In this document: positions 32,359-41,462 of the stretch, piece after piece
Numbering within the stretch: position 1 is the stretch's first letter
How the letters are laid out: each line of letters begins with the position of its first letter
From: Streptomyces sp. NBC_01497
GTDB taxonomy: Bacteria; Actinomycetota; Actinomycetes; Streptomycetales; Streptomycetaceae
Direction of reading: 5' to 3'
Assembly: GCF_036250695.1 (NCBI RefSeq)
Contig: NZ_CP109427.1
Location: 1,922,001 to 1,986,000, forward strand
Length of the DNA: 64,000 bases
The notes under the pieces: generated by a model
The model's database searches: none
What the model saw: only the letters and a program-made list of their open reading frames with translations
Told to the model about the DNA's origin: nothing
Position numbers and translations under genes: made by a program

Positions 32359-33321
32359 TCAGTCGTCGGTGCGGGTCAGGCGCAGGTAGAGGGCGGAGAA
32401 GAGGCCGAGCAGCACCAGCAGCATCACGCTGAGGGCGCACGCCCCGCCGAAGTTGTTGTACGAGAAGGCGTACTTGTAGATCAGGTACAGCACGGTGACC
32501 GTGGAGTCCTGCGGCCCGCCGCCGGTGATCACGTACGGCTCGGTGAAGACCTGCATCGTCGCGATGATCTGCAGCAGCATGAGCATCAGCATGATGAAGC
32601 GGGTCTGCGGGATCGTGACGTGCCGGATGCGCTGGAGGATGTTCGCGCCGTCCAGTTCCGCCGCCTCGTACAGCTCGCCGGGGATGCCCTGGAGGGCGGC
32701 GAGGTAGATGAGGACGGTGCCGCCCATGTTCGCCCAGGTCGAGACCAGGACGATGGAGACCAGCGCGGTGGAGGTGCCGTTCGTCCAGTTCGAGGTCGGC
32801 AGGTGCAGGAAGCGCAGCGCCTCGTTGGCGAGGCCGGCGCCCGGATCGTAGAACCACTTCCACAGCAGGGCGCTGACCACCGGCGGAATCATCACCGGCA
32901 GGTACACCACGATCCGGAAGAACGACTTGGCGTGCCGCATCTCGTTCAGTACGAGCGCGGTGACGAACGGCACGAGGAAGCCGATCAGCAGGGCGATCAG
33001 CGTGAAGTAGAACGTGTTGCGCCACGCCGCCGCGAACTCCGGGTCCTGGAAGACCTGGGTGAAGTTCCTGGTGCCGACCCACTGGGGCGAGGACCCGGGA
33101 ATGTACTTCTGGAACGAGATGATCACCGCGCGGATCGCCGGGTACCACGAGAACAGCGCGAAGCAGATCAGGCCGCCGATCAGGAACGCGTAGGCGCGCA
33201 CCTGGTCAGTCAGCTTGCGGCGGAAGGGCCTGTGGGGGGTCCCGGGACGGCCCGCAGGGCGCGCCCCCTCGACGAGGGGACGCGCCGCGGCGGACCGGGC
33301 GGGAGCCTGGACGGTCTTCAT
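32359..33321 (-). CDS. Sugar ABC transporter permease (MalF type)
   Basis: A 320-aa permease with six predicted spans after a basic N-terminal tail of about 45 residues. The first span is AYAFLIGGLICFALFSWYPA and the EAA loop is YEAAELDGANILQRIRHVTI. It pairs with the MalG-type permease to form the translocation channel. The ATG at 33321 lies 6 nt after the stop of the binding-protein gene and lacks a good Shine-Dalgarno, so translation probably depends on coupling. Confidence 0.92.
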   Translation of the reverse strand: MKTVQAPARSAAARPLVEGARPAGRPGTPHRPFRRKLTDQVRAYAFLIGGLICFALFSWYPAIRAVIISFQKYIPGSSPQWVGTRNFTQVFQDPEFAAAWRNTFYFTLIALLIGFLVPFVTALVLNEMRHAKSFFRIVVYLPVMIPPVVSALLWKWFYDPGAGLANEALRFLHLPTSNWTNGTSTALVSIVLVSTWANMGGTVLIYLAALQGIPGELYEAAELDGANILQRIRHVTIPQTRFIMLMLMLLQIIATMQVFTEPYVITGGGPQDSTVTVLYLIYKYAFSYNNFGGACALSVMLLVLLGLFSALYLRLTRTDD

Positions 33322-33327
33322 GGGACG

Positions 33328-34695
33328 TCAGCCCTGCTGCGCCAGCACGGAGTCGATCTTCGTCTGCGCGTCCTTCAGGAGCGAGTCGATGTCCGCGTTC
33401 TTGTTGGTGAGGACCGCGGAGACCGTCGAGTCCAGGACCGAGTAGATCTGCTGCGCGTTGGGCGGCTCGATCATCGGCGTCAGCTTCGGGTTGCCGTCGG
33501 CGAAGGCCTGGTAGTTGGCGACCGGGATGTTCGCGTACTGCTTCTTCAGCGCCAGGTTCTTCTGGTCGTAGCTGCCGCCCTGCGTCCACAGCCGCGGCTC
33601 CGGCAGGCCGACCGGGGACTTCTGCTCGCTCAGGTACTGCCAGTTGCTCAGGCCCTTGCCCGGGGTGTTGGTCTCCAGGCCGAGGAACTTCAGGCCCGCC
33701 TTGATCTGCGCGGGGGTGTCGTTCTTGTTGAACATGTAGCCGTCGCCGCCGGCCAGCGTGGCCTTGCCGCCGGGCATCGGGGCGAGCGCCATGTTCTTGT
33801 AGTCGCCGCCGTACTGCTTCGCGATGGTCGGGACGTTGTCCGGCGCGGAGACGTACATGCCGAGCTTGCCGGCGCCCATCATCTGCTGCACGTCGTTGAG
33901 GATGAGCAGCTGCTTCGAGCCCATCGAGTTGTCGGTCCAGCGCATGTCGTGCAGGTTCTGCAGCACGGCCTTGCCCTCGGGGGTGTCCACGGTCGCCTTC
34001 TTGCCGGACGCGTCGACGGCCTGTCCGCCCTGCGAGTACAGCTCGGCGACGAAGTGCCAGCCGCCCTGGTTCTGCGCGCTGTAGTCGGCGTATCCCACGG
34101 TGCCGTTGCCGAGTGCCGCGATCTTCTTCGCGTCCGCGCGGACCTCGTCCCAGGTGGTCGGCGGTGTGTTCGGGTCGAGGCCGGCCTTCTTGAACAGCGT
34201 CGGGTTGTAGAGCAGGCCCATCGTGTAGTTGGTCCTCGGCACGCCGTAGACCTTGCCGTCCACCGTGTACATCGCCCGCAGCTTCGGGTCGATGTCGTTC
34301 CAGCCCGGCATGTCCTTCACGTAACTCGAGATGTCCGCGGCCTGGTTGATGCCGACCACGTGCTTGACGTCGGTGAAGTACGTGTAGAAGACGTTCTCCA
34401 TCTGGCCGCCGGCGAGCTTGGCGTCGAAGGTCTTCGGGTCCTCGCACGGGAAGGTGTCGTGCGCCGTGAGGTTGATCTTCGGGTTCTGCTTCCCGAACGT
34501 CGTGATGTCGTTCTGGAAGCTCGTGCGGTCGACCTTGTTGGACTTGGGCGGCATGCAGTTGATGGTGATGGCCGTCTTGCCGTCCGCGGTGGTCGCGCCA
34601 TCGCCCTTGCTGCTGGAGCAGGCGGCCACGGCGGTGAGGGCCATCGCGGCGGCTATGGCGGAGGTGCACGTACGGCGGAACCCGGGACTTCTCAT
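33328..34695 (-). CDS. Extracellular sugar-binding lipoprotein (MalE type)
   Basis: A 455-aa solute-binding protein of the CUT1 carbohydrate-uptake type. The signal sequence ends in the lipobox VAAC, with the lipidated Cys26 followed by SSS. The body shows the two-lobed family pattern (ADGKTAITINCMPP, then GKVYGVPRTNYTMGLLYN). It is the first gene of the transporter operon, with AGAGGGG 8 nt before the ATG. Its ligand is inferred from context to be an alpha-linked gluco-oligosaccharide, possibly a nigero-oligosaccharide released by the nearby GH87 enzyme. Confidence 0.92.
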   Translation of the reverse strand: MRSPGFRRTCTSAIAAAMALTAVAACSSSKGDGATTADGKTAITINCMPPKSNKVDRTSFQNDITTFGKQNPKINLTAHDTFPCEDPKTFDAKLAGGQMENVFYTYFTDVKHVVGINQAADISSYVKDMPGWNDIDPKLRAMYTVDGKVYGVPRTNYTMGLLYNPTLFKKAGLDPNTPPTTWDEVRADAKKIAALGNGTVGYADYSAQNQGGWHFVAELYSQGGQAVDASGKKATVDTPEGKAVLQNLHDMRWTDNSMGSKQLLILNDVQQMMGAGKLGMYVSAPDNVPTIAKQYGGDYKNMALAPMPGGKATLAGGDGYMFNKNDTPAQIKAGLKFLGLETNTPGKGLSNWQYLSEQKSPVGLPEPRLWTQGGSYDQKNLALKKQYANIPVANYQAFADGNPKLTPMIEPPNAQQIYSVLDSTVSAVLTNKNADIDSLLKDAQTKIDSVLAQQG

Positions 34696-34829
34696 CGGTG
34701 GGACCCCTCTAGGGCAGGAGCGTGGGAACCCGCACAGCTGCTCGCTGTGTGGCGGCGCTCACTCAACCACTAACTACGGATGTCCGCAATATGTCGCCCC
34801 TATTTCGCAAATATCTGACAGCACGCTGC

Positions 34830-34838
34830 ATCGCAAGG
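34830..34838. promoter_or_regulatory. Candidate LacI operator upstream of the transporter operon
   Basis: The 9-mer ATCGCAAGG also occurs just upstream of the LacI regulator gene (36563-36571). GCAAG/CTTGC words are the core of MalR-type operators in Streptomyces. The site is 135 bp upstream of the binding-protein start, so its role is uncertain. Confidence 0.4.
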
Positions 34839-35301
34839 GTGCGCCGGTGCCAAGGGCTGTCGTCCGCCGGGAGGTTGGGGGCGGTGCGGGGGCAGCACCC
34901 GTTCCGCTTGTCGTGCAAGCGGTTGCGGTCCTTGCGGTGTACGCCGGATGCCTCAGGGACGTACGGCGGACCGCACGGCGGCACCTACGGTCGCGGTACG
35001 CGCGGCGGGAGCGGCCGGCGCGGGACCGGCGGCCGGGCCGTACGACCGGCGCGCCCTCCCGCGCCGACACCGCGCGTACCGGCATGAGGCGCGTACGGGT
35101 ACGCCGATCCGCCGCGCGCACCGTACGTCGGGCGGGCGGCCGCCCAACTGCCGTGCGGTCAGGCGCGGGAGGGGCCGACGGCCGTGGCGGGCCGGTGGAC
35201 CGGCGCGTACGGGGCCCGGGGGGCGACAGAGTACGCGTGCGCGCACATGCCGGACCGGCCCCGGGCGGGCAACGCGCACCGTCGACGAGGCCGCGTCCGG
35301 C

Positions 35302-35466
35302 GGGGAGTTCGCGGCGCGCGTGCGGGAGCCGCCGCCGGGCCCGGCAACACGCGGCCGGGCCCGGTGGGTTCGGCGCCCGGGGGGGGGAGTTCGCGGCGCG
35401 CGTGCGGGAGCCGCCGCCGGGCCCGGCAACACGCGGCCGGGCCCGGTGGGTTCGGCGCCCGGGGGG
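35302..35466. repeat. Perfect 82-bp tandem duplication
   Basis: Positions 35302-35383 and 35384-35465 are identical. The unit begins GGGGAGTTCGCGGCGCG, contains two GCCGGGCCCGG-type palindromic cores and ends in a G-run. It is in non-coding DNA downstream of the LacI gene. Complete identity implies a recent duplication, with slippage at the G-runs a likely cause. Confidence 0.9.
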
Positions 35467-35539
35467 CGGGGCCGGTGGGCCCGGCGGTCCGGGCAGGGCG
35501 TCCGGGGGCGTCGGAAGCCGCGGTTCCCCGCGGCCGGGC

Positions 35540-36550
35540 TCAGCCCCTGGGCGCCTGCGCCGTGGAGCTGCGGACGACCAGCTCCGGCTCGAACAGCAGC
35601 TCCCCCGGCGGCACGGAGCCGCCCTGGATCTGCGCCGAGAGCATCTCCACGGCGGCCCGGCCCATCGCCTCGATGGGCTGGCGCACGGTCGTCAGCGGCG
35701 GCTCCATGCAGTTCATGAACGCGCTGTCGTCGAAGCCGACGACGGACACCTCGCCCGGCACCGCCAGGCCGCGCCTGCGAGCCGCCCGCACGGCGCCCAG
35801 CGCCATCGGGTCGCTCGCGCAGATGTACGCCGTCACCCCGCGGTCCAGCAGCCGCGACGTGGCCGCCTGGCCGCCCTCCAGCGAGAACATCGTGCGCTCC
35901 ACGTACTCCTCGGGCAGTTCGGCGCCCGTGGCCTTGGCGGTGGCCCTCGCGGCCTGGAGTTTGCGGCGCGAGGGGACGTGGTCCTCGGGACCGAGCACGA
36001 GGCCGATGCGCTCGTGGCCGAGCGAGGCGAGGTGGCGCCAGGCCTGCTCGACGGCGACCGCGTCGTCGCAGGAGATGCACGGGAAGTCGAGGTTCTCTAT
36101 GGGGGCGTTGATCAGCACGACCGGGATCTTGCGCTCGGCCAGCAGCCGGTAGTGGTCGTGCGGTGCGTCGGCCTGCGCGAACAGCCCACCGGCGAAGACC
36201 ACTCCGGAGACCTGCTGCTGGAGCAGCAGTTCCACGTAGTCCGCCTCGGAGACGCCGCCCTTGGTCTGGGTGCACAGCACCGGGGTGAGGCCCTGCTGGG
36301 CGAGCGCGCCGCCGATCACCTCGGCGAAGGCCGGGAAGATGGGGTTCTGCAGCTCGGGCAGGACCAGACCGACGAGCCTCGCCCGCTCTCCGCGCAGCTG
36401 CGTGGGGCGCTCGTAGCCCAGGACGTCCAGCGCGGTCAGCACGGACTGCCGGGTGGCCTCGGAGACTCCCGGCTTGCCGTTGAGGACCCGGCTGACCGTG
36501 GCCTCGCTGACTCCAACCTTCTTGGCCACCTGAGCAAGTCGTCGCGTCAT
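35540..36550 (-). CDS. LacI family transcriptional regulator
   Basis: A 336-aa repressor. The N-terminal LacI helix-turn-helix (RRLAQVAKKVGVSEATVSRV) and hinge (LRGERARLVGLVLPEL) are followed by a periplasmic-binding-protein-like effector domain. The overall look is close to MalR-type regulators. The ATG at 36550 is chosen; the frame extends upstream through the intergenic region without support. Three GCAAG motifs lie within 30 bp upstream of the start, suggesting autoregulation. It sits between the sugar transporter operon and the GH87 gene, all on the same strand, and is the likely regulator of the locus. Confidence 0.92.
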   Translation of the reverse strand: MTRRLAQVAKKVGVSEATVSRVLNGKPGVSEATRQSVLTALDVLGYERPTQLRGERARLVGLVLPELQNPIFPAFAEVIGGALAQQGLTPVLCTQTKGGVSEADYVELLLQQQVSGVVFAGGLFAQADAPHDHYRLLAERKIPVVLINAPIENLDFPCISCDDAVAVEQAWRHLASLGHERIGLVLGPEDHVPSRRKLQAARATAKATGAELPEEYVERTMFSLEGGQAATSRLLDRGVTAYICASDPMALGAVRAARRRGLAVPGEVSVVGFDDSAFMNCMEPPLTTVRQPIEAMGRAAVEMLSAQIQGGSVPPGELLFEPELVVRSSTAQAPRG

Positions 36551-36554
36551 GCCT

Positions 36555-36579
36555 GCAAGACTATCGCAAGGCATGCAAG
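36555..36579. promoter_or_regulatory. Candidate LacI operator cluster at its own gene
   Basis: GCAAG occurs at 36555, 36566 and 36575, within 5-30 nt of the regulator start. Read on the minus strand these are CTTGC direct repeats, as in described Streptomyces MalR sites. The same word occurs upstream of the transporter operon and the GH87 gene. Confidence 0.5.
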
Positions 36580-36614
36580 CTTCTTTCTCGCAGGTGTAAA
36601 AGCTGCGACAAGCA

Positions 36615-36643
36615 GATGCCGGCCGGATGATCCGGCCGGCATC
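36615..36643. terminator. Distal terminator of the GH87 gene
   Basis: A perfect 12-bp stem (GATGCCGGCCGG / CCGGCCGGCATC) with a 5-nt loop. It separates the GH87 gene from the regulator gene downstream. Confidence 0.8.
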
Positions 36644-36747
36644 GCTGACAGCACATCCCCTCTCGCGCCCCCGCAACCCCGCCGGAGCCCTGTTCCGGGT
36701 CCTGCCGGGGGACGGCCGGTGCGCCGTCGGGAGGCTGCGGTCGGGGT

Positions 36748-36779
36748 GGTGCCGGCGCGCCCGTGGGAGCGCCGGCACC
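36748..36779. terminator. Proximal terminator of the GH87 gene
   Basis: A perfect 11-bp stem (GGTGCCGGCGC / GCGCCGGCACC) with a 10-nt loop begins 20 nt after the GH87 stop on the minus strand. With the distal hairpin it forms a tandem terminator. Confidence 0.75.
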
Positions 36780-36798
36780 GTTCCTCGTCGCGCCGTTC

Positions 36799-39700
36799 TC
36801 AGGGGTTGATGGTGATCTTCATGGTGCTGGTGGTGTTCCGTACGTCCTGGAAGTTGTTGCTCAGTTTCAGACCGTTGAACGTGACCTCGCCGACCGCGGG
36901 ACCCTGCCCCGCCTCCGGCAGTTCGTTGGCCCACAGCGCCCAGCCGGACTTGGCGTCGAACGCGTCGCCGCTCTTCTGCGCCCCGCTGATCGACACGTCG
37001 GTGAAGACCGTGTCCTTGATCGGGTTGAGCGCCTGGCCGCCCACGTAGTCGGTCTGGAACATGATCCCGCCGTAGGTGGGATCGGTGATGTCCAGATCGC
37101 TCACGCGGATGCCCTGGAACGGGTCGGTCGCGGAGTACACCCACACCGCGCCGAACACCTGCGCTCCCCAGAAGTGCCCGCCGTCACGGGCCAGCGAGAT
37201 CCCCTTGACCACCGTCTGCGGGCTGGCCCCGAACCCCGGGAAGGGGTAGCCGAAGTCGAGCGAGCTGAGGGTGAGGCCCGAGTAGGTGAGCGTGTCCGCG
37301 ACGGTGATGTTCTGCAGGGTGTTGCCCTGCCCGCCGTAGACGGCCAGGCCCGCCGCACGCCACGGCAGCTTCGCCGTGAGGTTCTGGAACGTGTTGCCGG
37401 TCAGAGCTGAGGAGTTGTGGTCCTCGGCGGCGAACAGCGCGAAGCTGTCGTCGCCCGTGGTGCGCGCCTCGTCATTGCTGACCAGGTTGTTCTGGCTGCC
37501 GTTGGTGAGGTTGATGCCGTCGGCGAAGGTGTCCCGGATCCGCATGTCCGTGGCCTTCAGGCCCGTGACGTGCGTGCCCCAGATCGCGCACACCATGTGC
37601 TCGATCCAGACGTCGTCGATGGTGACGTCGGAGACGTCCGTGAGGTCGAACTCCTTGCCCGGTCCGTCGATGCGGGAGGTGTAGTTGCCGAAGGCCGCGA
37701 AGCCGGAGAACGTGGAGCCGTTCGCCGTCGACTGCACACTGAAGCCGATGTCGGTGTTCTCCTGCGTCGAGGGCGCGAGGAACCGGGTGAACCAGGGGCC
37801 CGCGCCGACGACCTTGATCGCCTTGCCCGAGACCTGGAACTTGCCCGTGGTCTGGTAGTCGCCGGCCGGCAGGTAGACGCCGACGAGCTTGCCCGTGCTG
37901 TCGTTGCGGACCTTGTCGAGCGCGTCCTGGACGTTCTGCTGCGTGAATCCCACGGGAGTCACGTAGGAGGCCGGGTCGGGGTTCGCGACCTGCGCGACCT
38001 GCTCCAGGTCGACGAAGTCGATCGCGTACTGCGACGTGTTGGCCGCGTCCTTCTGCAGGCGGATCGTGCTGCCCGCCGGTACGGTCGTGCCGAGCTGGAC
38101 GTTCGCCTCGTCGTAGAGGTGGCGGGGGGCACCGGAGCCCGGCGAGTTGCCCGGGCCGGTCTCCGCGCCGTACAGCCACGCGTACTTGGAGTTGAGGTCG
38201 ATGGGCTTGAGGAGCTTGCCGTCGACATAGATGTCCAGGGAGGCGTCGGTGCCGCCGCCGCCCGCGGAGTCCGGGATCGAGAACCGTGTCACCAGCGAGT
38301 CGGTGGCCGCGCGGGTGGTGAACTCGACGTAGTTGCCGGTGCTGTTGAGGGTGACGGCCTTGCGGCCCGATGCCTCGCCCGCGAGGTCGCCGATGGTCCG
38401 GTTCGGGCCGACGACCTTCGCACCCCCGCCGAGGACGCCGTCCTCCGCCTCGTAGGTGTCGTACGGCATGTTGGCGCCGCGGCCCACGAAGAACGACTGC
38501 GTGGAGGTGTTGTTGCCCTGCTTGACCGGCAGTTCGTTGGTGTCGTTCGCGAGGACGACCTTCTCGGTGTACGAGCCGTCCACCGCGGTCCACGTGCCGA
38601 GGCTGACCGGCGACGAGGTGGCGCCCGGCGCGAGCGCGCCGCTGAAGGAGCCGGTGAGCGTCTTGACCGTGGCACCCGAGTCGTTCAGGAGCGTCAGGGT
38701 CACCGCGTGCGAGCCGGCGGCCGCGGCGACCGTGCCCTGGTTCTTCACCGCCACCGAGAAGGAGACGGTGTCACCGGCCGACGGAGCGGACGGTGAGGTG
38801 GCGACACTCGCGGCGACCAGGTCCGAGCTGGCGACCGGCTTGACCACGAGGGACGACGACGCCGTGAAGGTGTTGTTGGTCTCGTTGGACTCGACGACCT
38901 TGTTGTCGGGGTCGGCGACGGCGCTGAGCTGGTACGTACCGGCGTTCTGGGCGCCGATGGACGCGGTGACCGTGGCCTGCGCGCCCGCGGCGAGCGCGCC
39001 GACGTTGGCCGTGCCGGCCTTGGAGCCGCCCAGGTTGAACTGGACGGTGCTCGCGGGCGCGGCGAGCGCTCCCGCGTTCTTCACGGTCGCCGAGAGGGTG
39101 ACCGGGTCGGACTCGACCGGTGCGGCGGGCGACGCCGAGACGGCCGTGACCTGGAGGTCCGGGTTGGGCGCCGGGGTGCCGAGGACCTGGAACTCCGCGA
39201 CCTGGCCGCCGGGGGCGCCGGTGTTGGAGGTGAACTTCAGCTGGATGTCCGCGACGCGCGCGGAGACCGGGATGGTCACCGTGTTGCCGCTCGACGGGTT
39301 GAAGGCGTAGTCCTTGGCGGCCACCAGGCTGGTGAAGCCCGTCGCGTTCTGCTCACGCCCGAGCACCTGGATGTTCTGCGTGCGCGCACCCCACGAGGAG
39401 TCGGGGTTGAGCTTGACGACGACGTTCTGGGTGTCGGCGTTGGCGCCCAGCTGCACGGTGAGGGTGCTCGGGTAACTGCCGCCCGCGCTCTCCCAGTAGG
39501 TGCTGGTGCTGTCGTCGTTGGCGTTCGTCGCCACGAAGGTGAACGTGGACGACGAGCCCGTGATCGGCTTGCCGACGGCGAGGTTCGCGGCCGAGGTGGA
39601 CGAGCCGTTGCGGGTGACGCTGTTGCTGTTGCCCGAGACGTTGCCCGCCGCGTCCTTCGCCCGCACGTAGTACGTGACGGTGCCGCTGCCCGCGCTCGTG

Positions 39701-41082
39701 TCGGTGTACGTGGTGACGGTGCCCGCCACGCTCCCGAGCAGCGCGCCGCCGCGGTAGATGTCGTAGCCCGTCACGGCCGTGTTGTCCGTGGACGCGGTCC
39801 ACGTGAGCTTGACCTGCCCGCTCGCGGGCTCGGTGTAGGCGAGGCCGCCGGGCGCCGTGGGCGCCTGGGTGTCTCCTGTGTCGCCGGTACGCGTCACGGA
39901 GTTGCTGTTGCCGGAGACGTTGCCCGCCGCGTCCTTCGCCCGCACGTAGTAGGTGAGCGTGGCACTGGTGGGCTGGCTCTCGGTGAACGAGGTCACATTG
40001 CCCGCGACGCTGCTGACCAGCTGGTTGTTGCGGTAGATGTCGTAGCCGGTGACAGCCGTGTCGTCGGTGGACGCCTTCCAGGCCAGCTGGATCTGCCCGG
40101 TGGAGGGCTGGCTGAGCGTGAGGCCCGAGGGCGCGGTGGGTGCCTGGGTGTCACCGGTGGCGGGGCCGTAGATCTCGAACTCGGAGACCTGCCCCGCGGG
40201 CCAGGCCGTGTTGGCCGTGAAGGCGGCCCGGACGTAGCGGGTGGTCGTGGAGTTGAACGTGATCGTCACGGTGTTGCCGGACGAGGGGCTGAACGCGTAC
40301 GACTTCGACGCCGCGATGTCCGAGAAGCTCGACCCGTTGGCCGACCCCTGGATCTGCAGGGTCTGGTTGCGGGCGGGCCAGTCTGCCGGCAGCTTCAGCA
40401 CGACGCTGTTGACGGCGACGGAGGAGCCGAGGTCGGCCTGGATCCACTGCGGGAAGGCGTTGTTCGTGCTCTCCCAGTAGCTTGCCTGGTTGCCGTCGTT
40501 CGCGTTGCCGGCCGGGTAGACGTCGTTGAAACCGCTCGCCGTCATCGTTTTGCCGAGGGCGAGGTTCTGAGTGGCGGCCGCCGCTGCCGCGTGCACCTGC
40601 AGCTCCGACAACTGGGCCTTCTTGCCTGCCGAGTTGGCGGTGATGTCGGCGCGTATCCAGCGCTCCTTCGTGGCGGGGAAGGAGATGGTCACCGTGTTGT
40701 CCGCGCCGGGGCTGAAGGTGTACGTGGCCGACGTCTTGAGGGTCTCGAAGCCGCTGCCGTTCTCGCTGCCCTGGATCGACAGTGTCTGCTTGCGCGCCTT
40801 CCAGTCCGCGGGCAGTTTCAGGGTGACCTTGTCGACGCGCTTGAGCGACCCGAGGTCCTTCTGCACCGACTGGTCGCCCGTGCCGGAGCCCTGCCAGTAG
40901 GTGGACTGGTCGCCATCGGTGGCCTTGGCCGCGGCCCGGCTCGCGGCGACCGCCGCGGCTGTCTTGGCGGCGCCGGCCGAGGGCCCGTCGGCCGCCGCGG
41001 CGAGCGACGGCCAGCCGATCATCAGGAGGCTGGTGGTGGTGACGACGGCGAGTGTCCGCCGTCTCCGACGTTGCGATCTCAT
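36799..41082 (-). CDS. Secreted multidomain GH87 alpha-1,3-glucanase (mutanase/mycodextranase family)
   Basis: A 1427-aa secreted enzyme. A Sec signal (basic MRSQRRRRRTLAV, hydrophobic core, SLAAAADG) is followed by two discoidin/F5-8C-like domains (residues about 45-325), two fibronectin III domains, a third discoidin-like domain, two CARDB domains, a CBM6/35-like domain (from YEAEDGVLGGG) and a C-terminal right-handed beta-helix. GH87 enzymes hydrolyse alpha-1,3-glucan. Asp1188 (FADGIN), Asp1211 and Asp1212 (TGDDS) reproduce the spacing of the three catalytic aspartates reported for Paenibacillus Agl-FH1 (1067, 1090, 1091). The ATG at 41082 has GGAG 5 nt upstream. Neighbours encode a regulator, oligosaccharide importer and alpha-glucosidase. 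Nigeran-type (mycodextran) activity is an alternative. Confidence 0.88.
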   Translation of the reverse strand: MRSQRRRRRTLAVVTTTSLLMIGWPSLAAAADGPSAGAAKTAAAVAASRAAAKATDGDQSTYWQGSGTGDQSVQKDLGSLKRVDKVTLKLPADWKARKQTLSIQGSENGSGFETLKTSATYTFSPGADNTVTISFPATKERWIRADITANSAGKKAQLSELQVHAAAAAATQNLALGKTMTASGFNDVYPAGNANDGNQASYWESTNNAFPQWIQADLGSSVAVNSVVLKLPADWPARNQTLQIQGSANGSSFSDIAASKSYAFSPSSGNTVTITFNSTTTRYVRAAFTANTAWPAGQVSEFEIYGPATGDTQAPTAPSGLTLSQPSTGQIQLAWKASTDDTAVTGYDIYRNNQLVSSVAGNVTSFTESQPTSATLTYYVRAKDAAGNVSGNSNSVTRTGDTGDTQAPTAPGGLAYTEPASGQVKLTWTASTDNTAVTGYDIYRGGALLGSVAGTVTTYTDTSAGSGTVTYYVRAKDAAGNVSGNSNSVTRNGSSTSAANLAVGKPITGSSSTFTFVATNANDDSTSTYWESAGGSYPSTLTVQLGANADTQNVVVKLNPDSSWGARTQNIQVLGREQNATGFTSLVAAKDYAFNPSSGNTVTIPVSARVADIQLKFTSNTGAPGGQVAEFQVLGTPAPNPDLQVTAVSASPAAPVESDPVTLSATVKNAGALAAPASTVQFNLGGSKAGTANVGALAAGAQATVTASIGAQNAGTYQLSAVADPDNKVVESNETNNTFTASSSLVVKPVASSDLVAASVATSPSAPSAGDTVSFSVAVKNQGTVAAAAGSHAVTLTLLNDSGATVKTLTGSFSGALAPGATSSPVSLGTWTAVDGSYTEKVVLANDTNELPVKQGNNTSTQSFFVGRGANMPYDTYEAEDGVLGGGAKVVGPNRTIGDLAGEASGRKAVTLNSTGNYVEFTTRAATDSLVTRFSIPDSAGGGGTDASLDIYVDGKLLKPIDLNSKYAWLYGAETGPGNSPGSGAPRHLYDEANVQLGTTVPAGSTIRLQKDAANTSQYAIDFVDLEQVAQVANPDPASYVTPVGFTQQNVQDALDKVRNDSTGKLVGVYLPAGDYQTTGKFQVSGKAIKVVGAGPWFTRFLAPSTQENTDIGFSVQSTANGSTFSGFAAFGNYTSRIDGPGKEFDLTDVSDVTIDDVWIEHMVCAIWGTHVTGLKATDMRIRDTFADGINLTNGSQNNLVSNDEARTTGDDSFALFAAEDHNSSALTGNTFQNLTAKLPWRAAGLAVYGGQGNTLQNITVADTLTYSGLTLSSLDFGYPFPGFGASPQTVVKGISLARDGGHFWGAQVFGAVWVYSATDPFQGIRVSDLDITDPTYGGIMFQTDYVGGQALNPIKDTVFTDVSISGAQKSGDAFDAKSGWALWANELPEAGQGPAVGEVTFNGLKLSNNFQDVRNTTSTMKITINP

Positions 41083-41327
41083 GGATCTCCGATCCTCGGC
41101 CTCGCGCGGGGCGGCGAGGCGCGGCTCTGGGCGCATACCGGACTGCGGCATGCTTTTCTGCACTGCCGAACGGAGTCTTTTGCGTAGTGCGGTCAGAGAG
41201 TTGCAGAGAAATGCCATGTCGTCTACGTCTTGGACAGAACCAACTTGTCATGCACCCCGCGCGGTCCGGAGGCCATATGCGCACAGCAACGGGTCTCCGA
41301 TCCTCCGTCAGTGACGATTTACCGAAC

Positions 41328-41361
41328 GCAAGCGCCCAGAAAACCACGCAAGTTTTTTGCG
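41328..41361. promoter_or_regulatory. Candidate LacI operator upstream of the GH87 gene
   Basis: GCAAG occurs at 41328 and 41348, and CGCAA-GTTTT-TTGCG (41347-41361) forms a small inverted repeat. It is about 250 bp upstream of the GH87 start, which implies a long leader if it is a true operator. The motif matches those at the regulator and transporter genes. Confidence 0.4.
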
Positions 41362-41414
41362 CTGCCCGGCAGACAATCTGGAGATCTCCGATCGCCCCAG
41401 GAGCCCCCACAACA

Positions 41415-41462
41415 ACGCCGGCCCGTTACCGCGCAGCATGGCGACGGTGAACGGGCCGGCGT
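41415..41462. terminator. Terminator of the symporter operon
   Basis: A perfect 13-bp stem (ACGCCGGCCCGTT / AACGGGCCGGCGT), extended inside by ACCG/CGGT, begins 31 nt after the symporter stop on the minus strand. Confidence 0.8.

Larger units (their letters stand above)
34696..35539. other. 844-bp gap between transporter operon and regulator gene
   Basis: The first about 200 bp (34700-34900) are relatively AT-rich and should hold the transporter promoter, with GCAAG-type motifs. From 34940 to 35300 the sequence is GC-rich with scattered GTACG words and reads as no known protein; it could be decayed coding DNA. From 35302 to 35466 there is a perfect 82-bp tandem duplication. All open frames over the region are compositional. 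Confidence 0.6.

Noticed and set aside
34948..35718. GC-rich open frames in the gap beside the LacI gene
   Set aside because: Arg/Gly/Ala/Pro-only composition, crossing the tandem duplication and the antisense of the LacI gene; no ribosome binding site.
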